DNA of 19,295 nucleotides from CAYLNH01 sp964384625. GTDB lineage: Bacteria; Verrucomicrobiota; Lentisphaeria; JABSQK01. How positions within the stretch are numbered: the first letter of the stretch is position 1; each line of letters begins with the position of its first letter. The position numbers and the translations under genes were made by a program. The stretch lies in contig CAYLNH010000124.1 of the NCBI GenBank assembly GCA_964384625.1, positions 1-19,295 on the forward strand, written 5' to 3'. Below, in pieces: positions 13,466-19,295 of this stretch. Under the pieces are notes generated by a model. It did not search any database. It was given only the letters and a program-made list of their open reading frames with translations, and was not told the DNA's origin.

Positions 13466-15442
13466 ATGAACGATCCGGAAACCGAAACAGGCTCGTCTGC
13501 CATGCGCCCTGCCGGCCTGGGGGCGTCCCCGGAATTGCCCGAATCCGATTCCGAAATCCTCCGCGGTGAAGGCGACATGCCGGCTGAATCCGCCACGCAA
13601 TGGACGCCGCTGGACACCGGGGATACCCGTCTGACCATCGATGAGTATCTGGGGGTTGACTACCTGTCCAAGATCCGGAGCCGGCGTACCGACAACGAGG
13701 TGCCGGAATTCCGCGAAGGCGTGCAGGCGGGAGACCGGGGAACGCGCTACAGCGTTGGCGGCATCTTTGCCAAGGGCGGCATGGGCGCGATCATGCTGGC
13801 TCGCGACCGGGACATCCGCCGGCAGGTGGCGATGAAAGTCATGCTCCACCGCGGCGAAGTCCGCGAAGAAGATGTGCTGCGCTTCATCGAAGAAGCCCAG
13901 GTGACCGGGCAGTTGGAGCACCCGAACATCGTCCCCGTCCATGAGCTGGGGATCGACGCCTCGGGCAATGTCTTCTTCACCATGAAACTGGTTCAGGGCC
14001 AGACGTTGAAGGAGGTCCTTAACGGCATTCGCCGACGGGATCCGCAAATCGTCAAACGCTACAATCTGAATCGTCTGCTGACGGTTTTTCTGAAGGTCTG
14101 CGACGCGGTTGCCTTTGCTCATGCCCGCGGGGTGGTGCACCGCGATCTGAAGCCGAGCAACATCATGATCGGCGATTTCGGTGAGGTGCTGGTGATGGAC
14201 TGGGGCATTGCCAAGATCCTGCCGCCGGAGATGATCCACATCGATGCGGCGCATGTGGGCATGGAGGGCGTCGCCACCGGTCGCCGGGGCGAACGCGAGA
14301 ATTACGGTATTCCGGACTGGGGCAGCGAACGCATCGAATCCGCCCGGCTGGACGGGGACAGCGTAGTGACCAAGGCCGGGCAGGTTATGGGCACGCCGAA
14401 CTACATGGCGCCGGAGCAGGCCTACGGCAAGTCGGCGGAAGTCGATCAACGCAGCGACATCTACGCCCTGGGCGGCATTCTCTATTCCCTGCTGACGCTG
14501 CAGCGACCGGTGGAAGGATCCGGTCTGGAGATCTACGAACGAATTGTTCACGGCGAAATTATCCATCCGTCGATGTTCAACCCTGAGAATCGCAATCGAC
14601 TCCACGGTCGCCGCGGTTTTGAGTTGATCCATTGCCCGCACCGGCGGATTCCGGAATCGCTGACCGCCGTAACCACCAAAGCCATGGCGCTGCAGCCGCA
14701 CGATCGCTACCAGATGGTGGAGCATCTGGCCGGCGATATCGAAAACTATCAGGCCGGCTTCGCCACCGGCGCCGAGAAAGCCAACCTCGGCCGCCAGATG
14801 ACCCTGCTGGTATCGCGCAACCGCCGGGAATTCGTCCTCGTCGCCTGCATCGCCGTAATCGCCGTGGGCCTGATGGCCTGGGCCTTTGTCCGATCATACC
14901 GCCGGGAACGACGGGCCGATGCCGAAAAGACCGTCTGGCGTCAGACCGCCGCTGTCCGTAAGGCGCAGATCTTCGATCAGTTGCGGCAGGAACGTTTGGG
15001 CAAAGCCGCCATGCTGTTCCGGCCGGACGGCCTGCCGGACGCGATTGTCAATCAGCCCCAAGCCCGGGATTTCCTGTTGCAGCCGACGCAATTAAAAACC
15101 GTGACCGATGGCCGCACCGAGTTCTGTCTTGAATTCCAGGACGGTCTCGACGGCCTCGTGGCCATCGTCAGAGAGGAACTCTGGATCAGCGGCAAACCCA
15201 TTTCCGTCGATAACTATGTCTATGTGCCGGATGTGGGCGTCGGCCGCAAACTCCTGCAGCTGACGACCGTCGATCGAGGTCTGGTGCTGCGCACGATGGC
15301 CCCCGAAACAACACAGATTAACGGTCGCCGACTGCCCTTCGCCGACCGCGGCGCCGCTCTCGACGTCGAGGTCGGAGATGAAATCCGCATCGGCAACCAT
15401 ACGGTCTTCGTCGTCGGCACGACGGACCGGTTGCTGCCCTGA
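13466..15442 (+). CDS. Transmembrane Hanks-type Ser/Thr protein kinase with FHA-like C-terminus
   Basis: A 658-residue membrane protein kinase. Residues 1-90 are acidic and probably disordered. The kinase domain runs from about 95 to 430: glycine loop FAKGGMGAIML (101-111), ATP lysine K124 in VAMKVM, alpha-C glutamate near E142/E143, catalytic HRDLKPSN (225-232, D227) and DWG (245-247), where tryptophan replaces the usual phenylalanine. GTPNYMAPEQ (309-318) and DQRSDIYALG (327-336) follow. One membrane helix lies at about 456-475, then a charged coil to 512. A beta-rich tail ends in INGRRLPF and VGDEIRIGNHTVFV, resembling the last strands of an FHA domain but lacking the usual phosphothreonine-binding motifs that I could recognise. 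The frame is open upstream to 13256, but that part overlaps the divergent gene. The ATG at 13466 follows a good promoter, though its ribosome site is weak. The substrate is unknown. Confidence 0.9.
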   Translation: MNDPETETGSSAMRPAGLGASPELPESDSEILRGEGDMPAESATQWTPLDTGDTRLTIDEYLGVDYLSKIRSRRTDNEVPEFREGVQAGDRGTRYSVGGIFAKGGMGAIMLARDRDIRRQVAMKVMLHRGEVREEDVLRFIEEAQVTGQLEHPNIVPVHELGIDASGNVFFTMKLVQGQTLKEVLNGIRRRDPQIVKRYNLNRLLTVFLKVCDAVAFAHARGVVHRDLKPSNIMIGDFGEVLVMDWGIAKILPPEMIHIDAAHVGMEGVATGRRGERENYGIPDWGSERIESARLDGDSVVTKAGQVMGTPNYMAPEQAYGKSAEVDQRSDIYALGGILYSLLTLQRPVEGSGLEIYERIVHGEIIHPSMFNPENRNRLHGRRGFELIHCPHRRIPESLTAVTTKAMALQPHDRYQMVEHLAGDIENYQAGFATGAEKANLGRQMTLLVSRNRREFVLVACIAVIAVGLMAWAFVRSYRRERRADAEKTVWRQTAAVRKAQIFDQLRQERLGKAAMLFRPDGLPDAIVNQPQARDFLLQPTQLKTVTDGRTEFCLEFQDGLDGLVAIVREELWISGKPISVDNYVYVPDVGVGRKLLQLTTVDRGLVLRTMAPETTQINGRRLPFADRGAALDVEVGDEIRIGNHTVFVVGTTDRLLP

Positions 15443-17281
15443 TTACTGCGACGGCAGCGTAAACAACGCGGTCTTGGGGATGATCTGCTTCTTGATCCCC
15501 GGTCCGGCCCAGCTCAACGTGATGTAGTGGCCGCCAACCCCCTGGTAGTACTCCATCTTTACGTCGTACAGTTTGCCGGCCTGCAGCGTCAATGAACCGT
15601 TGTACTCCGTCGGCCCCTGTCCCTTCCAGGCATCGACGAGTTTCTTGCCGTTTACCCACAGTCGAATGCCGTCGTCGGACTTGGCGTAAAACGTGTACTT
15701 GCCGTTTTTCGGGATCTTCACCTTGCCCGTCCACCGGACACTGTAGTTCGTCTTTCTGCCCTTCAAGCCTTTGGGATAGTTCACCACCGCGTCGACATGC
15801 GTCGCGGCGTCGCCCTTGAGCTGGGTGTTGCTGTACACGGCCGCGGTCAACCCCGGAATCAGCGCTGTGGCCTTGAACGTGTGCGCCGCCGGCTTGATTG
15901 CATTCGGCGTCTTCGCACGGTCGGTGATGCCGGTCAGGGTCAGGCGATACTGCTGGTCCTTTTTCAGCTTTGCAGTTTTCAGGGTTATCACATTGCCGCC
16001 CGACTCGACCTTGACCTGTTTGATCGCTGCGGCCGGCGAGAGTTTGTAGTTCTTCGCGACTGCCGCGGCCTTTGCCAGCGGCTCCGAGAACGTGACAGTC
16101 AGCGACTTCAGGTCCACCGCTGTCTGCACCCGGGTGATCTTCGGGCTGACCGTGTCCGGTTTGACGGTGATCGTCAGCTTTGCCGGTTTGCCTTTTCCTT
16201 TGGCATCCGCGGCATTGAAGGTCAACTGGTCCCGGCCGACAAATCCGGGTTTGGACCGATATTCAATCTGTCGCGGGCCGACGACTTCGGCTGTGCCGTG
16301 CTTCGGCGCCTGGCTGACAGCGACCGTCACCGCCGCCGCAATGTCGTCCGGATCGACGACTTCCACAGTTGCGGTTGTGCGGCCGCCTTCTGTACAGGTC
16401 ACCGCCGCCGCCTTCGCCGTCGGCAGGATATTCTTCCGCTTGATCGCGGTCAGTGCCGCCTGGATCTCCTTGGCCGCGGCCGGTTTTGTTTTTGCGGCCT
16501 GCAGCAGCTGCGGCAGCGCGGGGGCCGCCGCCGGGCCGATGGCCTTCAGGGTCTGCGCCGCCGGCGCGATCAGCTCCGGTTTTCGGAGGGCCTTGATCAG
16601 CCCGGGAACCGCAACCTTGGCCCGCGGCCCCATTTTGCGGAAGGCCAGAATCGCGGCCAGCGCCTGTTCCGATTTGGCGCTGGTCAGCGCGCCGGTCAAC
16701 GCCTTGATCAGCTTCGGCGAGGGCTTCGCGGTGCTGCCGGCCGCTTCGATGGCGGCCGCTCCCAGTTCCTTGTCTTTGAACATCGCGATCAACTGGTCGC
16801 CGACCGTCGCCGGCAGCGGCTGCATCCGGCCCAGCAGCGACACCGCCTGCCAGCGGACGCCCGGTTCTTTGCTGCGCATCAGCGGCAGGAGATGCGGGAC
16901 AATGGCTTTGAACGAGTCCGGATCCACCCGCTTCAGGGCGTCGACCACCAGCCGGGCCAGGCCCCAGTCACTGGCTTTGGCCGCGGCAACCGCAGCTTGG
17001 GCCAGACCCGGACCGCCGGTTTTGGCTCTGGCGCCGAGTTGCTGCAGGACTGCCGTCGCCGACTGCTGCTCAAACCAGGTGCCGTCCTGGACTTTTTTGA
17101 CCAGAATCGGCACCAGCGTTCTGCAGTCGGCGGCACTGCTTTTCGACAACGTCTTGACCGCTGCCTGACGGTCCTCCAGATAGCGGGCGCCAAGGTTCTC
17201 AACGGCTTTCGAATCTGCCCGCGCCGGACGCGGCAGGCAGACATACAGAAGAATGGCGACGCAGGTCGCGGCACGTTTCAT
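15443..17281 (-). CDS. Secreted HEAT-repeat, Ig-like and PA14 domain protein
   Basis: A 612-residue exported protein. Residues 1-22 form a signal peptide (KR, hydrophobic core, then PARA before DSK). From about 25 to 285 come helical HEAT/armadillo-like repeats rich in Ala, Leu and Lys, with recurring VPxLIKAL and VRWQAVSLLG units. Residues 295-373 look like a cadherin/Big_9-type strand domain (SKPGFVGRDQLTFNA). Residues 378-470 look like an SbsA-type Ig-like domain (LTVTFSEPL near 394). A PA14 domain covers about 478-605: RWTGKVKIPKNGKYTFYAKS, DDGIRLWVNGKKLVD (536-550), then the WAGPG ending. PA14 usually binds carbohydrate. Together this suggests a cell-surface or secreted sugar-binding protein. 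GAGGA lies 5 nt before the ATG. Its stop abuts the kinase stop. It is divergent from the alkaline phosphatase gene. Confidence 0.87.
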   Translation of the reverse strand: MKRAATCVAILLYVCLPRPARADSKAVENLGARYLEDRQAAVKTLSKSSAADCRTLVPILVKKVQDGTWFEQQSATAVLQQLGARAKTGGPGLAQAAVAAAKASDWGLARLVVDALKRVDPDSFKAIVPHLLPLMRSKEPGVRWQAVSLLGRMQPLPATVGDQLIAMFKDKELGAAAIEAAGSTAKPSPKLIKALTGALTSAKSEQALAAILAFRKMGPRAKVAVPGLIKALRKPELIAPAAQTLKAIGPAAAPALPQLLQAAKTKPAAAKEIQAALTAIKRKNILPTAKAAAVTCTEGGRTTATVEVVDPDDIAAAVTVAVSQAPKHGTAEVVGPRQIEYRSKPGFVGRDQLTFNAADAKGKGKPAKLTITVKPDTVSPKITRVQTAVDLKSLTVTFSEPLAKAAAVAKNYKLSPAAAIKQVKVESGGNVITLKTAKLKKDQQYRLTLTGITDRAKTPNAIKPAAHTFKATALIPGLTAAVYSNTQLKGDAATHVDAVVNYPKGLKGRKTNYSVRWTGKVKIPKNGKYTFYAKSDDGIRLWVNGKKLVDAWKGQGPTEYNGSLTLQAGKLYDVKMEYYQGVGGHYITLSWAGPGIKKQIIPKTALFTLPSQ

Positions 17282-17338
17282 GGTGGTCCTCGCTTCGATG
17301 CTCCCCGGCACTTCGGTTCTCGTGGTCCTCCGGGCCGC

Positions 17339-17367
17339 AGTATAAAGGGAACGCCCCACCATTGCAA
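17339..17367 (-). promoter_or_regulatory. Sigma70-like promoter of the HEAT/PA14 gene
   Basis: On the minus strand, TTGCAA (four of six) at 17362-17367, a 17-bp spacer and TATACT (five of six) at 17339-17344. The transcript would start near 17332 and leave a leader of about 50 nt before the ATG at 17281. Confidence 0.55.
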
Positions 17368-17411
17368 ACGCTTTCCCAAGGACCTTCCCGACCGATTTCG
17401 CCGGGACCCCC

Positions 17412-17440
17412 TTGGCAGAGCCGGGCGCCGACACCATAGT
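17412..17440 (+). promoter_or_regulatory. Sigma70-like promoter of the alkaline phosphatase gene
   Basis: TTGGCA (five of six) at 17412-17417, a 17-bp spacer and CATAGT (four of six) at 17435-17440. It would start transcription near 17447, about 70 nt before the ATG at 17519. I did not see a clear Pho-box-type direct repeat near it, so phosphate control is not shown. Confidence 0.5.
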
Positions 17441-17518
17441 CTGGACTTGACGAATGCAATGGCGGTCGGCAGTGCTGCCATGTCGATCCAACAGCAACTG
17501 AAGTGGAGTTCCGGACAA

Positions 17519-18862
17519 ATGCAGAAACGCGTCAGTCTTGTCATCTCAACCATATGCATGGTCATCGCCGTGTCGCTCCCCGCCCGGGACCGGGCGAAAT
17601 ACGTCTTTCTGTTTGTCGGCGACGGCATGGGGCCCCTGCAGGTCGAAGCAACGGAAAAGGCCTTTGGTAGAAAACTGACCATGACTTCCCTGGCCGTGCA
17701 CGGCACCTGCACCACGCACTCGGCCAACAGCAAAGTAACCGACTCCGCCGCTTCCGGCACGGCACTGGCCTGCGGCGTGAAGACCAATAACCGGATGATC
17801 GGCCTGAGTCCCAACGGCGAGACGGTCGAGAATCTGTCCGAAACCGCCCGGAAACGCGGGATGAAGATCGGCATCATCACCAGTGTGACAATTAACCACG
17901 CCACGCCGGCCAGTTTCTACGCCCATGCGAAAACCCGCTATGAATACTTCGCCATCGCCCGGCAATTGGCCGGCAGCGATTACCAGTACTTCGCCGGCGG
18001 CGGCATGAACAAGCAGAAGAACAGCGGCGAAGACGCACTCGAACTGGCGCAGCAGAACGGCTTTCAGATCGCCCGCAAACGGCAGGACCTCCTGAAACTC
18101 AAGCCCGGCGGCAAGGTCTATGCCTTCAATCACCGCCTCCAGGGCGGCGCGCTGCCGTGGGCAATGGAATATCGCAAAGACGATATCGCTCTGGCCGAAT
18201 TCGTCGAAACCGGCATCCGGCTGCTGCAGAACGACAAGGGCTTCTTTATGATGGTTGAAGGCGGCAAGATCGATTGGGCCGGACATGCCAATCACCTGCC
18301 GAATATCGTCCACGATACCGCCGCCTTTGACCAGGCCGTCGCGGTCGCCGTGCAGTTCCTCAAAAAACACCCGAACGAGACGTTGATTGTCGTCACGGCC
18401 GACCATGAAACCGGCGGCCTGGAGAAATTGAAGGACGACCCGGCCGATCCCGCCGTTATCCTGAAATACACCGCTGCCGTCGATCAGGCGCTGCGTGACC
18501 GCAGCGAGAAGCTGTTGGCTGCCAAGGCCGACGCCGACGCTGCCGCCACGGCAATTGCCGAGCTGTGCGGCATCACTCTGACCAAGACCGAACGCGAAAC
18601 AGCCGGGGCGGCCTGGACCAACGTCCTCAAACGCCGGGAACAAAAGAAGAAATACGGTGCGGCGACTGCCCTGGGCGCCGCTGCCCGCAAGATCCTGACC
18701 CGGCGCGCGGGCTACAATTTCACCACCGGCGGCCACAGCGCGACAGCGGTGCCGGTCTATGCCGTCGGTGTCGGCGCCAAGCAGTTCAAAGGCGCGCAGG
18801 ACAATGTCGATATCCCCACGAAGATCCGTGCCCTGCTGCCGCAAGGACCGGCCCAAAAATAA
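17519..18862 (+). CDS. Alkaline phosphatase, secreted
   Basis: A 447-residue periplasmic or secreted phosphomonoesterase of the PhoA superfamily. A signal peptide spans about 1-22. All catalytic and metal-binding elements are visible: D35 in VGDGMG, the nucleophile S76 in VTDSAASGTA, H127 and T129 in NHATPASF, E247, D252 and H256 in EGGKIDWAGHANH, D295 and H296 in TADHETGG, and H406 in TTGGHSA. By alignment with E. coli PhoA, H127 and W253 replace D153 and K328, as in most non-enteric alkaline phosphatases. A lysine/alanine-rich segment of about 95 residues (303-397) lies between the DHETGG and GGHSA motifs and is presumably a helical crown insertion. The frame is open far upstream, but that part is antisense to the HEAT/PA14 gene. 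The ATG at 17519 has GGAG at 17505-17508 and begins the signal peptide; an ATG at 17480 lacks a ribosome site. Confidence 0.93.
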   Translation: MQKRVSLVISTICMVIAVSLPARDRAKYVFLFVGDGMGPLQVEATEKAFGRKLTMTSLAVHGTCTTHSANSKVTDSAASGTALACGVKTNNRMIGLSPNGETVENLSETARKRGMKIGIITSVTINHATPASFYAHAKTRYEYFAIARQLAGSDYQYFAGGGMNKQKNSGEDALELAQQNGFQIARKRQDLLKLKPGGKVYAFNHRLQGGALPWAMEYRKDDIALAEFVETGIRLLQNDKGFFMMVEGGKIDWAGHANHLPNIVHDTAAFDQAVAVAVQFLKKHPNETLIVVTADHETGGLEKLKDDPADPAVILKYTAAVDQALRDRSEKLLAAKADADAAATAIAELCGITLTKTERETAGAAWTNVLKRREQKKKYGAATALGAAARKILTRRAGYNFTTGGHSATAVPVYAVGVGAKQFKGAQDNVDIPTKIRALLPQGPAQK

Positions 18863-19195
18863 CGCTTTGCACCTTGCCGGGCTGACGGTTTTTTCATTGG
18901 CCGCGACACGTGTGGCGCCGCCTTTTCTCTCTTCTTTCGCAAACGTGCTTGAAAACTCCCGGGTAAAACACAAAATGACGTATTCCTCAAATGAATAAGA
19001 GAGATTGTCGGCGGTGATGGGCCGGAGTGGGTTGTCTGTCAGGGCGATGTTTCCGTGGCGCCGCCGGCGATTTGGGAATCGCAACGAAACAGGGAGTATC
19101 TTGGGAGTCGGGCAGATTGCCTGGGAGACCGGAACCGCCGGACAAGTCGTTTCCGGCTCTGCCGACCGGGTTTGATCGCCTTCGAGGAGATTACG
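18863..19195. other. Non-coding tail region after the phosphatase gene
   Basis: 333 bases with no convincing gene; the short frames here have no family resemblance. The stretch 18949-19005 is unusually AT-rich for the window. It holds TTGAAA (18949-18954) and CAAAAT (18971-18976) at 16-bp spacing, a possible promoter for the gene that seems to begin at 19196. An 11-bp direct repeat, gtggcgccgcc, occurs at 18912-18922 and 19055-19065. Confidence 0.5.
18876..18894 (+). terminator. Weak intrinsic terminator candidate after the phosphatase gene
   Basis: A short stem, gccg (18876-18879) with cggt (18886-18889), has a six-base loop and runs directly into six T residues (18889-18894), 14 bases after the phosphatase stop. 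The stem is only four pairs with one G-U, so the call rests mainly on position and the T-run. Confidence 0.3.
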
Positions 19196-19295
19196 GTGAA
19201 ATCAATCCTGCAGTCAAGCAGACGCAAATCCCGATTTGGATTGCAGCGGATCTTCCAATGTAGCGGGATGGGGGCATTCGTTGCAACCAGTTTGA
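19196..19295 (+). CDS. Probable 5' end of a gene running off the window
   Basis: A GTG at 19196 is preceded by GAGGAG (19184-19189) at a 6-nt distance and opens a frame without stops to the window edge (33 codons). The predicted start is basic and serine-rich (KSILQSSRRKSRFGLQ), then turns toward hydrophobic/small residues (CSGMGAFVATSL). This could be a signal sequence, and SRRKSRF faintly recalls a twin-arginine motif without matching it. The frame is short and the family is not recognisable, so the call rests on the ribosome site and open frame alone. Confidence 0.4.
   Translation, partial: MKSILQSSRRKSRFGLQRIFQCSGMGAFVATSL

Noticed and set aside
13289..14725. A 478-codon open frame on the minus strand across the kinase
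   Set aside because: It lies antisense to the conserved kinase motifs and has no recognisable domain; His/Gln/Asp-rich shadow composition.
15797..17518. Upstream extension of the alkaline phosphatase frame by about 570 codons
   Set aside because: The extension is antisense to the HEAT/PA14 gene, is rich in R/G/Q/D without any domain, and lies before a good promoter, ribosome site and signal peptide at 17412-17519.
19027..19263. A 78-codon open frame near the right edge
   Set aside because: No ribosome site, no resemblance to a family, and it overlaps the better-supported GTG start at 19196 in another frame.

Overview
The window reads as a slice of the chromosome of a GC-rich bacterium. Three features point to the Planctomycetes-Verrucomicrobia-Chlamydiae (PVC) group, perhaps Lentisphaerota or Kiritimatiellota: a Hanks-type Ser/Thr kinase with a DWG motif, a long activation segment and a C-terminal transmembrane plus FHA-like region; a secreted HEAT-repeat/Ig-like/PA14 protein; and a secreted alkaline phosphatase. 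The taxonomic guess is inference from protein style. I see no rRNA, tRNA, CRISPR array, transposase or phage gene.

Layout. 52-1365 (-) is a class I/II aminotransferase. 1509-8748 is rich in envelope sugar-transfer functions: a YfhO-family membrane protein (+), a GT2 polyprenyl-phosphate-type glycosyltransferase (-), a GT39/ArnT-like membrane glycosyltransferase (-), a bifunctional nuclease with a UVR tail (+) and an uncharacterised GT-C-like membrane protein (+). 8725-11221 (-) holds a LutA-like CCG iron-sulphur protein, a YugP-type zinc metallopeptidase and a CPBP (CAAX/Abi) membrane protease. 11367-12773 (+) is a two-gene unit, proC and an AcpH-like phosphodiesterase. 12774-13292 (-) is a small four-helix membrane protein. 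13466-15442 (+) is the kinase. 15443-17281 (-) is the secreted HEAT/PA14 protein, and divergent from it 17519-18862 (+) is the alkaline phosphatase. The last 430 bases are mostly non-coding and end in the probable first codons of a further gene.

How genes work together. The best functional story is the GT2 enzyme with YfhO and GT39. In Firmicutes a GT2 enzyme (CsbB) makes undecaprenyl-phosphate-GlcNAc and YfhO transfers the sugar to lipoteichoic acid. Here the same pair sits tail-to-tail beside a GT39 enzyme, suggesting a lipid-carried sugar used outside the membrane on an unknown acceptor. proC/acpH is a tight operon. The other genes look like separate units.

Gene order is unusual. Orientation alternates so that there are five divergent and four convergent junctions. 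All four convergent junctions have no spacer at all: overlaps of 159 and 24 nt, and twice abutting stop codons. Divergent junctions carry fairly convincing sigma70-like promoters, best upstream of the nuclease, the kinase, the HEAT/PA14 gene and the phosphatase. Two near-perfect inverted repeats (4724-4814 and 10315-10376) are the clearest non-coding structures. I did not find a convincing, wholly new multi-gene system. The glycosyltransferase group, the GT-C-like protein at 7171 and the kinase/HEAT-PA14/phosphatase stretch are the parts most worth a second look.
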